Shown: positions 24,295 through 35,500 of the stretch, piece after piece
Position numbering within the stretch: position 1 is the stretch's first letter
How the letters are laid out: each line of letters starts with the position of its first letter
Source: a bacterium
GTDB lineage: Bacteria > Myxococcota_A > Bradymonadia > UBA7976 > UBA1532
Direction of reading: 5' to 3'
Assembly (NCBI GenBank): GCA_030427205.1
Contig: JAUHXC010000001.1
Location: 744,001-808,000, forward strand
DNA length: 64,000 nt
The notes under the pieces: model-generated
Databases searched by the model: none
What the model was told of the DNA's origin: nothing
What the model saw: only the letters and a program-made list of their open reading frames with translations
Program-made: the position numbers and the translations under genes

Positions 24295-24768
24295 ATGAAG
24301 ATCAAGGTCATCGTCGTCGGCAAGGTGCGAGCGGAGTATGCCCGCATCGGCTGCGCCGACTTCTTCGACCGGGCCAATCGCTACCTCGACATCGAGGTGA
24401 TCGAGGTGCGCGACGCCCGCCGTTCGAAGCGCGGTGATCCGGCCGCCTACAAAGCCGACGAGGCGTCCCGGCTGCTCGACGCCATCCCCACCGGCGCCAC
24501 CGTCGTCGCCCTCGACGAGCGCGGTCGCCAGTGGAGCAGCCGTGGCTTCGCGACCTACGTATCGACCCTGCGCGACCGGGCGGTGCCGTATCTGGCGCTG
24601 ATCATCGGCGGCCCCGACGGGCTCGACCCGGCGGTGCGCAAGCGGGCCGACCGCACCTGGGCCATGGGCGAGATGACCATGAGCCACGAGCTGGCCCGGC
24701 TGGTGCTCGCCGAGCAGCTCTACCGCGCGGGCACCATCCTGGCCGGCCTGCCCTACCACCGCGACTGA
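24295..24768 (+). CDS. rlmH: 23S rRNA (pseudouridine1915-N3)-methyltransferase
   Basis: The 157-aa protein is full length for RlmH, a SPOUT methyltransferase. The SAM-binding trefoil loop is LALIIGGPDGL (near 101-111) and the conserved C-terminus is MTMSHELARLVLAEQLYRA ... LAGLPYHR. It methylates pseudouridine 1915 in helix 69 of 23S rRNA. It follows rsfS by 10 nt and ends 26 nt before the convergent kinase gene. Confidence 0.95.
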   Translation: MKIKVIVVGKVRAEYARIGCADFFDRANRYLDIEVIEVRDARRSKRGDPAAYKADEASRLLDAIPTGATVVALDERGRQWSSRGFATYVSTLRDRAVPYLALIIGGPDGLDPAVRKRADRTWAMGEMTMSHELARLVLAEQLYRAGTILAGLPYHRD

Positions 24769-24794
24769 ACCCGGCGGTCGGCGCTGGCCGACGC

Positions 24795-27700
24795 TCACTC
24801 GACCAGCCGCTGCACCTCGGCCGCCTTCTCCGCCTGCCCCAGCCGGCCCCACAGGTCGACCGCCAGCGCCGCCGCCCGCCCGGCGCGCCCGCGATCGTCG
24901 GCCGCCAGCGCCCGGCGCACCCCCGCCTCGCACATGCGCGCCGCGTCGGTATCGCTCAGGTCGCTCTGGGCCAGCAGCATCTCAAGCGCGTCGAGCTGCT
25001 CGTCGAAGGCCATCCAGTCGCCGTGGGCCGCCGCGATGGGCAGCAGGCCCGCCCGCGCCGCCGCCTCGGCCACCTTGATGCCGCTGCGGGCGAAGGCGCG
25101 CAGGGCCGACTCCAGCGGCTGCCACGCCTCGTCGATGCGATCGGCCGCCACCAGGGTGAAGCCCAGGTTCAGGCGGGCGTAGGGCGCGTTGGCCGCGCCC
25201 AGGCTCTCCCACAGCTTCAGCGCCGCGCGATAATGCTCGGCCGCCGCCTCCAGGTCGCCCTGCTGCCGGGCCAGCTCGCCGTCGAGCAGCCGACAGCTGG
25301 CCATCGCCCCGCGGGCGCCGCCCGACTCGAAGGCCTCGCGGGCCGCCTGCACATAGCGCTGCGCCTCGTCGGCCGCGCCCGCCTGCAAGCGCGCGCGGGC
25401 CAGGTTGAACAGGCTGCGCCCCAGCCCCAGCGGGTCGCCCACCGCCCGATACGCCTCGCGGGCGGCCTCCAGCGCCGCCACCCCGCGCTCGCGCTTGCCC
25501 TGGCGCAGCAGGCTGACCCCCAGCTCCTCGGCGCAGGCCGCGCGCAGGGCCACGTCGTCGCCCACCGCCTGCCCCGCCGCCCGCAGCAGCCGCTCCGAGT
25601 CGGCCACCCGGCCGCTGGTGCGGGCGATGATGCCCAGCTCGAGCATCGCGCCCGCCCGCTCCGACGACCAGCCGAAGCGCTCGGCGGCGGCCAGGGCCTT
25701 CTCGGCGATCACCTCGGCGTCGTCTGCGCGCCCCCGCAGCCGGGTCAGCCGGCTCTCGAGCAGCCAGCCCTGCCCCCAGCGCGGGTCGGGATCGGCCACC
25801 ACCGCGACCGTCGCCCGCCAGCCGGCCAGCTGCTCGGCGGCGCTGGCGTAGTCCCCCTCGTCCAGCCGGACCCGCGTCGCGTCGAGAAAAGACGTCGCCG
25901 CCTCGTCCAGCCGGCCGGCGGCGCGCAGGTGCCGGGCCACCCGCTCCGCCGTGCGCCGGCCCGGCTCGCGGGCCAGGGTGCGCGCGCAGATCTGGTGCCA
26001 CAGCCGCAGCCGCCCCGCGTCGCGGGCCCGCTGCAAGACCGCCTCGCGCAGCATGCCGTGGGCGAAGCTCCAGCGCACCGCGGGCCCCTCGCGGCCGCAG
26101 CGGGCCAGGGCCGCGTCGAGCAGCGCCTCGACCAGCGTCGGATCGGGCGCCAGCCCCGCCGCCGCGCAGACCGCCTGCCACTCGCGCCCGCCGATCTGAA
26201 GCCCGAGGGTCGCCGCCAGCTCCAGCGCCCGGGCGTCGGCCTCGCCCGGCCGACCGTCCAGGATCTGCTCGACCCGCGCCCGCCAGACCGCCGCGATGTC
26301 GTCGGGCAGCGCGGTCAGGGCCCCCGACGCCAGCCGGAAGCCGCCGGTGCCCGGCTCGAGCAGCCCGCGCTGCACCCAGTCGCCGACGAGCTGCACCGCG
26401 AAGAGCGCGTTGCCGCCGGTGCGCGCGTCCACCCGTCGGATCAGCTCCCCGTCGAGCCCCAGCAGCGCGCCGAGCATCGCCGGTCGATCGTGGGCGTCGA
26501 GCGGGCCCACCTCGACGCGCATCGCGTCCCGCGCCACCAGCCCGTCGAGCCGCTCCACCGCGTCGGGGCGCGCGGCCAGGTCTTCGTCGCGCACCGTCAG
26601 CACCAGCAGGATCGGACACGGCGTATGCCGCTGGGCGTCGAGCACGTGGGCGCAGAAGTCCAGCGCCCGGCGGCTGTAGTGGGCGTCGTCGAGCAGCACC
26701 ACCAGCGGCCGCTCGGCGGCCAGCCGCTCCAGGTGGCGGCGCACGATGGCGAACTGCTCCTCGGGGCGCACCGCGCGCAGTCCCGCCGTGCGCCCGCCGC
26801 CGTCGACGCGCTGCTGGGCCTCGCGCCCCGGATCGACGATGCCCACCAGCGCGTCGACCTCTTCGGTATCGCGCACCTCCAGCGTCGCCAGCACCCGCCC
26901 GATGTGCATCGGCAGCTCGGCCGGCGGCACCTCGACGCAGCGCAGCGCCCGCTCGAGCATGCCCGACAGCCCGTGCCCCGGGCCGTCGACCGCGCCGTGC
27001 ATCGCCCGCAGCCCGCTCGCCGCGCCCAGCTCGTCGGCCCGCTCGAGCAGCCACTCCGCCAGCCGGGTCTTGCCGAAGCCCGACGGCCCGTGCAGCACCG
27101 CCGCGTGGGCCATGCCGCTGTCGGCGACCACCCCCAAAAGCGACCACAGCAGATCGCGCTCGGTCTCGCGGCCGACAAACGGCACCCGGCGCAGGCCGAA
27201 GAGCCCCAGCCCGACCCCCTGCATCTGCTGCCCGAGCGGCGCCGGCCCGTCGGCGCCCCGCCAGTCGTCCGACATCGGCGGGATGCGGCGGGGCGCGGTC
27301 ACCGGCAGCGGACCGGTCTCGAGCAGCGCCGCGTCGGCGAAGGCCGGCGGGGCGCTGTCGAAGACCGTGCGCTCGCCCTCCGCCGCCGGATCGAAGGCCG
27401 GCATCAGGCCGGCGAAGTCGTCGCTGATGCCCGAGATGCCGCTGAGCGAGCCCAGCGAGCCCAGGTCGATGCCGTCCACCGTATGGCCCGCCACGCCCGC
27501 CGCGCCGCCCGCCGCGCCGGTCGGCCCGAAGACCGGCGGCAGCGTATCGACGCTCGCCTGCACGTCCGCCAGCCGGGCCAGCGCCCAGGCCGCGTCGGCC
27601 GCCTTGCGGAAGCGCGCCTCGGGGGTCTTGGCCAAGAGCCGCCCGACCCAGCCCTCGAAGCCATCGGGCAGGGCGATGCGCGCGATCAGCGGCGGCACCG

Positions 27701-28439
27701 GCTCGGTGAGGTGGGCCATCATCGTCGCCAGCGGCTTGTCGCGCACCTCGAACGGCGTGCGCCCCACCGCCAGGGCGAAGGCCAGGCAGCCCAGGGCGTA
27801 CAGATCGGTCCACGGGCCGTGGGCCCAGACCTGCCCCTTGACCTGCTCGGGCGCCATGTAGTTCGGCGTGCCCACCATGCCGCTCTCGGCCGCGCCGCTC
27901 GTCTCCCAGGTGCGCGAGGTCTCCCGGCGGGCGCCGTCCCGCGGGGTGCCGCCATCCATCGCGTGGGCCACCCCGAAGTCGGTCAGCTTCAGCGTGCGCC
28001 CGTCGTTCGACCACAGCACGTTGTCCGGCTTGAGGTCGCGGTGCACCAGCCCGCGGGCGTGGGCGTGGGCCAGCGCGTCGAGCAGATCGAGCAGGATCTG
28101 ACGCAGGGTCGGCCAGTCGGTCGCCGCGCGCTCGACGTCCAGCGAGCGGCCCAGGCGCTCCATCACCAGAAACGGGCTGCCCTGGCGCATGCTGTCGGTG
28201 GGCGGCGCCTCGACCACGCCGAAGTCGAGGATGCGGGCGATGCCGACGTGCTCCATGCCCGCCATCGCCCGCGCCTCGTTGCGAAACGCCGCCTGGAAGC
28301 GATCTTGAAGCGCCCGGGTATCGGTGATGACCTTGATCGCCACCGGCCGCCGATCGACGCGATGGCGCGCGCCCCACACCTCGCCCATACCGCCGCGGCC
28401 GATGGGATCGGTCAATTCGAACGGGCCGAGGGCCTTCAT
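24795..28439 (-). CDS. Ser/Thr protein kinase fused to AAA ATPase and TPR array
   Basis: The 1214-aa protein has three parts. The kinase domain (about 6-290) has GRGGMGEV (14-21), Lys36 in VAIKVI, HRDLKPDN (133-140), DFG (154-156) and APE (195-197), so it looks active. A Pro/Gly/Ser-rich linker (300-415) follows. The AAA_16/STAND-like ATPase has Walker A HGPSGFGKT (450-458) and Walker B LVVLLDDAH. About 400 residues of TPR-like helices complete the protein (for example GDDVALRAACAEELGVSLLR, then LGLGRSLFNLARARLQAG). This architecture is common in myxobacterial signalling. Substrates may include the FHA proteins of this window, which is inference. It is the largest gene here and is convergent with rlmH. 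Confidence 0.92.
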   Translation of the reverse strand: MKALGPFELTDPIGRGGMGEVWGARHRVDRRPVAIKVITDTRALQDRFQAAFRNEARAMAGMEHVGIARILDFGVVEAPPTDSMRQGSPFLVMERLGRSLDVERAATDWPTLRQILLDLLDALAHAHARGLVHRDLKPDNVLWSNDGRTLKLTDFGVAHAMDGGTPRDGARRETSRTWETSGAAESGMVGTPNYMAPEQVKGQVWAHGPWTDLYALGCLAFALAVGRTPFEVRDKPLATMMAHLTEPVPPLIARIALPDGFEGWVGRLLAKTPEARFRKAADAAWALARLADVQASVDTLPPVFGPTGAAGGAAGVAGHTVDGIDLGSLGSLSGISGISDDFAGLMPAFDPAAEGERTVFDSAPPAFADAALLETGPLPVTAPRRIPPMSDDWRGADGPAPLGQQMQGVGLGLFGLRRVPFVGRETERDLLWSLLGVVADSGMAHAAVLHGPSGFGKTRLAEWLLERADELGAASGLRAMHGAVDGPGHGLSGMLERALRCVEVPPAELPMHIGRVLATLEVRDTEEVDALVGIVDPGREAQQRVDGGGRTAGLRAVRPEEQFAIVRRHLERLAAERPLVVLLDDAHYSRRALDFCAHVLDAQRHTPCPILLVLTVRDEDLAARPDAVERLDGLVARDAMRVEVGPLDAHDRPAMLGALLGLDGELIRRVDARTGGNALFAVQLVGDWVQRGLLEPGTGGFRLASGALTALPDDIAAVWRARVEQILDGRPGEADARALELAATLGLQIGGREWQAVCAAAGLAPDPTLVEALLDAALARCGREGPAVRWSFAHGMLREAVLQRARDAGRLRLWHQICARTLAREPGRRTAERVARHLRAAGRLDEAATSFLDATRVRLDEGDYASAAEQLAGWRATVAVVADPDPRWGQGWLLESRLTRLRGRADDAEVIAEKALAAAERFGWSSERAGAMLELGIIARTSGRVADSERLLRAAGQAVGDDVALRAACAEELGVSLLRQGKRERGVAALEAAREAYRAVGDPLGLGRSLFNLARARLQAGAADEAQRYVQAAREAFESGGARGAMASCRLLDGELARQQGDLEAAAEHYRAALKLWESLGAANAPYARLNLGFTLVAADRIDEAWQPLESALRAFARSGIKVAEAAARAGLLPIAAAHGDWMAFDEQLDALEMLLAQSDLSDTDAARMCEAGVRRALAADDRGRAGRAAALAVDLWGRLGQAEKAAEVQRLVE

Positions 28440-28567
28440 CGGGGCAGCATGCCCGTCGGGGCCAATCGAAGAAAGAGGGGGGTGACCGGATGGTCGGCTC
28501 GCCCGCCGGCGGGGCGGGCGCGGGGCGGGGCGGGGGCGCTCAGCGGCTGGGTCTCAGCGGCGGCGGC

Positions 28568-29029
28568 TCACTTGCCGCGCATGATGGTGTCGGGGATGGT
28601 CTCGTGGGGCTTGAGGATGTTCTCGGGCAGCAGATAGCCCATCTTCTTCCAGTCCTTCGCCAGCTTGCCCCAGTCGCTCGACACCGCCGAGACCGACGGC
28701 TTGATGTAGCTGCCGTGGCTCTTCTCGAGGCTCGCGAGGGACGGCGGCGACTTGTTCTCCGCCGCCGCATGGCCCGCGTTGGCCAGGGCCAGCCCATCGT
28801 CGACCTTGCCCTGGGTGCGGGCCGCCTGCGCGGCGCGCAGGGCGATCACGCCCGTGCGGAAGGTCGCCTGCAGCTTGGTGTCCTTGTCGGCCTTCTTGGC
28901 CATGCCCTCGAGCAGCTTCACCGCCGCCTCGATCTTGGTCTTGACGGTGGCGTCGCTCGTCTTGGCCGAGGCGGCGAGTGGGGCGAGCACGAACAGGGCG
29001 AGCGCGGCGAGCGCGAAACGACGGATCAT
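28568..29029 (-). CDS. Secreted helical protein of unknown function
   Basis: The 153-aa protein has a perfect GGAGG 6 nt before ATG 29029 and a classic signal peptide (ALAALALFVLAPLAASA). The mature part is helical and rich in Lys and Ala, and ends PENILKPHETIPDTIMRGK. There are no cysteines or enzyme motifs. A minus-strand TACCAT around 29080 could be its -10. It lies between hflX and the kinase gene on the same strand. Family not recognised. Confidence 0.75.
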   Translation of the reverse strand: MIRRFALAALALFVLAPLAASAKTSDATVKTKIEAAVKLLEGMAKKADKDTKLQATFRTGVIALRAAQAARTQGKVDDGLALANAGHAAAENKSPPSLASLEKSHGSYIKPSVSAVSSDWGKLAKDWKKMGYLLPENILKPHETIPDTIMRGK

Positions 29030-29172
29030 ACAGAACCTCCCAGCAGGGTGCGGATGCATCGGTAAACGAATTCGGCCGATGGTAGCGGCGCCTACGTCGC
29101 TGCGCGAGTTTTGTTCGAACTGAATTCGGACTCGGCGGATTTTTCTGCCTCTTTTGCGGCCCCAGCCCGCGC

Positions 29173-30810
29173 TCACCAGCCGTCGTCGTCCTCCTCGGCC
29201 TTCTGCTGCTCGGCCCACAAGCGCGACTCCATCGCGTCGAGCAGCGGCCGGATCGACGGCCGATCGAGGGCCGAGACGCCGAACGCGTCGTGCAGCCGAC
29301 AGATGTTCTGCGCCACCGCCGGATCGAGCACGTCGACCTTGTTGAAGACGAGCAGCCGCGGCTTGTCGAGCAGCGCCATCTCGTCGAGGATGCGCCGCAC
29401 CGACTCGATCTGGTCCTGCATGCGCGGATCGCCGATGTCGACGACGTGCAGCAAGAGGTCTGCGTCGTCGGCCTCCTCGAGCGTCGCCTTGAAGGCGCTG
29501 ACCAGGTCGTCGGGCAGGTCGCGGATGAAGCCCACCGTATCGGTGATCACCAGCTCGCGATCGTAGGGGAACCGCAGCCGCCGCGTCGTCACGTCCAGCG
29601 TCGCGAAGAGCTTGTCCTCGACGAGCACGTCGCTCTGGGTGATCTGGTTGAACAGCGTGCTCTTGCCCGCATTGGTATAGCCGACGATGGCCACCACCGG
29701 CACCCGCCGCGCGTTGCGCCGGCTGCGCCGGGTCTGCCGCTGCACCACCGTCTGCTGAAGCTGCCGCTCGATGCGGTTGATGCGATCGCGCGCCCGCCGC
29801 CGATCGACCTCCAGCTTCGTCTCGCCCGGCCCGCGCCCGCCGATGCCGCCCATCAGCCGCGAGAACGCCGTGGTCTTGTGGGCCAGCCGAGGCAGCATGT
29901 ACTTCAGCTGCGCCAGCTCGACCGCCAGCTTGCCCTCGCGGCTCGTCGTCCGCCGGGCGAAGATGTCGAGGATGAGCTGCGCCCGGTCGATCACCTTCAC
30001 GTCGGTCGCGTCGGCCAGGGCCCGCACCTGATTCGGGTTGAGGCTCTGGTCGAAGATCACCAGCTCGCAGTCGAGCTGCATCGTGCGCAGCAACAGCTCG
30101 TCGAGCTTGCCTTTGCCCATCACGTACTTCGGATCGGCCCGCCGCCGGGTCTGGGTGATCGCGTCGACGATGACCACGCCCGCCGTATTGGCCAGCTCGC
30201 TCAGCTCGCGCAGGGCGACCCGGGGGTCGATGCGATCACCGGGCAGGTCGACGTGCACCGCGATCGCCCGGGTCTGCCCCTCGGTCTCGACCACGCCCAC
30301 CGTGCGCCGGCTGAACTCCTCCTCGAGCGCCTCGATGAAGGCGCCGAAGTCGAGATCCTGCGCGTGCACCGTCGTCGCCGTCGGCTCGGCGTAGGGCAGC
30401 TCGGAGCCGTCGGGCAGCACGTGGGTGTGATACAGCGTCGCCGGCTGACCGCCGCGCCCCACGCCCACCGCCGCGATCAGATCGAGCCGCAGCCGCACCA
30501 GGTCGGTGAGGTCGTCGCTGGTCAACGGCTCGTCGCGCAGGTGGGTGTGCACCAGCCGCACCCCGCGGAACCGCCCCGCGCCGGCCCGCGCGCGGCCCAG
30601 ATCGGGGATGAACAGCTTGTCGGCGTCGCCCACGATGACGTGCCGCACCCGCCCGCCGCGGTCGAGGGTGATGCCCACCTGCCGCCCCGTCTCGTGGCTC
30701 AGCTCGCACAGGGTCTGGGCCAGCGGCACCGAGACGATCGAATCGCGGGGCACCTTTCGCTTGTAGAGCCGCTCGAGCCGCTGCCGATGGGCCGGGCCGA
30801 GGCCTTGCAT
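29173..30810 (-). CDS. hflX: GTPase HflX, long N-terminal form
   Basis: This protein has 545 residues from the ATG, or 551 from a likely upstream CTG at 30828. The N-terminal part includes HTHLRDEPLTSDDLTDLVRL, an extension found in larger HflX proteins. The HflX subdomain follows (YVMGKGKLDELLL, LSLNPNQ-like SLNPNQVRAL, GGIGGRGPGETKLEVDRRR), then the G domain: G1 GYTNAGKSTLFN, G3 DTVGFIRDLP, G4 NKVD and G5 SAL. It splits stalled or heat-damaged ribosomes. The family N-terminus (KxxGNxxGL...LERLYxR) is encoded only if translation begins at the CTG, which has GGGAG at proper spacing. The promoter is shared with the divergent glycosyltransferase gene. Confidence 0.94.
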   Translation of the reverse strand: MQGLGPAHRQRLERLYKRKVPRDSIVSVPLAQTLCELSHETGRQVGITLDRGGRVRHVIVGDADKLFIPDLGRARAGAGRFRGVRLVHTHLRDEPLTSDDLTDLVRLRLDLIAAVGVGRGGQPATLYHTHVLPDGSELPYAEPTATTVHAQDLDFGAFIEALEEEFSRRTVGVVETEGQTRAIAVHVDLPGDRIDPRVALRELSELANTAGVVIVDAITQTRRRADPKYVMGKGKLDELLLRTMQLDCELVIFDQSLNPNQVRALADATDVKVIDRAQLILDIFARRTTSREGKLAVELAQLKYMLPRLAHKTTAFSRLMGGIGGRGPGETKLEVDRRRARDRINRIERQLQQTVVQRQTRRSRRNARRVPVVAIVGYTNAGKSTLFNQITQSDVLVEDKLFATLDVTTRRLRFPYDRELVITDTVGFIRDLPDDLVSAFKATLEEADDADLLLHVVDIGDPRMQDQIESVRRILDEMALLDKPRLLVFNKVDVLDPAVAQNICRLHDAFGVSALDRPSIRPLLDAMESRLWAEQQKAEEDDDGW

Positions 30811-30877
30811 GTTGCCGTGAACCTTCAGGGCGCGCTCCCGCCCCGGCGTGCGGGGCCTGTCGTCGTTTGCGTTCGGC

Positions 30878-30891
30878 CGCAGTATACTGCG
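30878..30891. promoter_or_regulatory. Palindromic bidirectional -10 region between hflX and the glycosyltransferase gene
   Basis: CGCAGTATACTGCG (30878-30891) is a perfect 14-bp palindrome. It carries TATACT on the plus strand (30883-30888) and on the minus strand (30886 down to 30881), so each direction gets a good -10 hexamer. On the minus side CCGACA lies 17 bp upstream as a possible -35. It may also be an operator, since a dimeric protein bound here would block both genes. Confidence 0.5.
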
Positions 30892-30921
30892 CCGCCTCGC
30901 AGTTGTCGGAGACCACGCAAC

Positions 30922-32496
<1,575 letters not shown>

Positions 32497-32524
32497 GCCC
32501 GGCGGCGCCTGCCCGCGTATTGCA

Positions 32525-32551
32525 CGGACCATCCAGAGACCATAAGGTCCG
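32525..32551 (+). promoter_or_regulatory. Inverted repeat upstream of the Septu-like locus
   Basis: cggacc (32525-32530) and ggtccg (32546-32551) form a 6-bp inverted repeat with a 15-nt loop, 27 nt before the start of the GTPase-ATPase gene. It could be an operator or an mRNA hairpin in the leader. The evidence is only symmetry and position. Confidence 0.25.
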
Positions 32552-32577
32552 GCACTGGCTTCTCCGAGAGGGCGCCG

Positions 32578-35500
32578 ATGGATGCCGACGCACGCCGAGC
32601 CAATCTGCAGGCCCGCCATGACGAGCTGAACCGGAAGCTGACCGAGTTCGCGGCCGACGTCGAGCTCGCGGACGGGCTCGCCGACCTCGCGCGGGCCTGG
32701 ATCGACCAAGTCGACATCGCCCGGCAGGACGCCGAGCACGGACTTCGCGTCGTATTCCTCGGGGAGGTGGGCACCGGGAAGAGCACGTTGGTGGCCGCGA
32801 CCACCGGCCTGCGACTCGAGAGCGTCGAGCGCAGCAACCCCCGATCCTGGTCTGCCCTCCCGGTAGGCGGTGGCCGCACCACTTTGGGCGAGACGCGGAT
32901 CGTCTTCGAGACGCGGGATACGATCCGCCTCGACGTCGAGCCAGTCTCCGCGAAAGACCTCGAAGTCGAGCTGCGCTTGCTGGCTCAGGATCACATCGCC
33001 AAGTCCCTCGATGAGGGTGGCGCGGGTGGACAGCATGGCGAGGAACTCTACGACCTGCTGCGCGCGTGGATCGTGCCCGACGCGCCGGAGGAAGACGGGC
33101 CGAGCGGCGTCATCGAGCAGTGGGCTGATGAACTGCAGGACGCCGAGCTGCTCTTCGAGCGCTTCGTCGCCCGGGTCGAGCCGGCGCGACGAGAGCGCCC
33201 TTGGAGCCGGGACTTCGATCACGACGACGCGGGGCGCAAGGCGTTGCGGCGCACCTTGCGCGGCCTGCGCTTCGGGCGCCTCGGCGACGACGCCCCGGCC
33301 CCGGAGACGACGACCATCCGGCTGCCGAGCGGCGCACTCGGACCCCACGTCGTCGAGGTCGTCGATACTCAGGGCCTGGATACCAAGCCGACGCCCGATC
33401 TGATCGAAGGCCGGACCGATCTGCAGGAGTGGTTGAGCGATCCGCACGCGCTGCTCGTCATCTGCTCCCGGTTCGAGAGCGCGCCCGACCGGGCGACGCT
33501 CGAGCTGCTGACCGCGTTCGCGGCCCAGGACCGCGGGGCCTGCGCGGCGACGCCGGTGATCATCGACCGCCGTGAGCTGCCCGATGACGACCCCAGCGAG
33601 AAGCGCGCCCACCGGCGGGAGCGCAAACGGCGAGAGCGGGAGTGCGACGACGTCCTGCGACGCACCGAGCAGATCCCACAGATCTACGAGGCCCCCTTCG
33701 CCGTCGACGCGCGCAGCGAAGGGAAGCGCCTTCGCACCCACCTGCGCACCGTGGCGGCCCGGATCCGCGCCGAGCGGATCGACCGTTGGTCGGAGGCGCT
33801 CGCCAGCGCCGCCAGCGTGCTCGAGACCCTCGACGCCCGCCGCGCCGAGTTCTCGGCTGCGTCCCGCGAGATGGACCTGCGGCTGTGGTGGGCGTGGGAC
33901 GCCGTGGTCGCCGCGGGCTCCGACGACGAGGAGCGCCGCCCGGGGGATGGCCTGCGCGAGATCGGGTGGGCGATCCCTCGGCAGGCCGGCATCAACCACC
34001 ACTCCCACGTCGCGGCCGCGATCCGGCGGCGGGGCCGCTATCGCTACCTCGACTTCGCCGAGCTGGGGGCGCGCTTCGCCGCCTATGAAGACAGCGTCGT
34101 GTACGTCGAGGCGCTCAAGGCCGTTCGTGCCCTCGCCGACGATCTGTATGGCGCGTGCGAAGACGCGCAGTTGCAGGCGCACCTGAAGCTGCGCGCGCAG
34201 CAGTTCGGGCGCGCGGTGCGCACGTTCCGCGATCGCGTACGCGCCGCCTGGATCCCGGTGCTCAAAGCCTATCTGGCCTCCGATGAGGCGGACGTCCTTT
34301 GGCGCCGCTGTCACCCGCGCTGGGGCCTCGGCCCGGGGTACCTGCAGGACGTCGGCCGCTGGTTCACCGAAGAGAGCGCGCGCGCGGCGCTCGCGATCGC
34401 CCGGACCATCCTGCGGGAAGGGCCCACGCCCGAGCTGCCCGCGCGTCCCCCGTTGCTGCGCATCCGACAGATCCGAGCGAAGCACTATCGCGGGATCGCC
34501 GACCATGCGCTCAATCTGCGTGGCGTCACTGCGCTCGTCGGCGACAACGGCCACAACAAGACGAGTTGGCTCGAGGCCCTCGCCGCTTCACTCGGCGCGC
34601 TCTTGCCCGAGGTCGGCGCCGCCTCGGCAGCACCGCTGCGCGTCGGCGACGTCCACCACCTCATCCGCGACCTCAACGGGGTGCCTGACCTGCGCCGACA
34701 GCTGCCCCTCGAACTCGAAGTCCGGGCTGAACTCGTCGGGCGGTCGCTGACTTGGAGTCGCCGCTGCGAAGCGCTGCCCGCTGCGCTCGCCGTGGACGCG
34801 GTCGCCGAGCGCGAGGACGGCCCGGACAGCGAGAGCCCGGACCCCGCACGCCTGGACGAGTTGCCGCTCGACGAGGCCCCCAGCAACGATGGCCGGGTCC
34901 GGATCCGTCGGCTGGCCGACCGTCTGGCCGACGCGGATGCCGTCCAGCTGCCCGTCTTGGCCTACTATGGGACCCAGCGCCTGTGGCCGGTGGAGCTGGT
35001 GGCGAAGCGGGCGCGCGCCGCGGTCGGCAGCCGGCTCGACGGCTACCGCGCGTGCCTCGACCCGGCCTCGACACACCGCTTCGTGCTCGACTGGATGCGA
35101 CGCTTCACCATCGAAGAGTGGCGCCGCAAGAAGCCCGTCATGCAACTGCAGGCGATCCGCCAGGCGGTCGTCGACTGCGTCGAAGAGGCGCGCTCGTTCC
35201 ACTATGACAGCGCCTACGAAGAGTTGCATCTCACCCTGCGCGACGGCCGGGTGACGCCGTTCCGCATGCTCTCCGACGGCTACCGCAACATCGTGGCCAT
35301 GGTCGCCGACATCGCGTGGCGCGCGTCCGTGCTCAACCCGCACCTCGGCCGCCGCGCGCCGGCCATGGCCGAGGGTATCGTGCTCATCGACGAGATCGAC
35401 CTGCACCTGCACCCCAACTGGCAGCGGCGGGTCCTCGACGACCTGCGCCGGGCCTTCCCGCGGCTGCAGTTCGTCACGACGACCCACTCGCCCTTCATCA

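Noticed and set aside
24531..28637. Very long plus-strand open frame (over 1300 codons) opposite the kinase gene
   Set aside because: It is the antisense shadow of the kinase gene caused by high GC; the composition is Arg/Gln/Pro/His-rich with no motifs, and its first part is the real rlmH gene in another frame.
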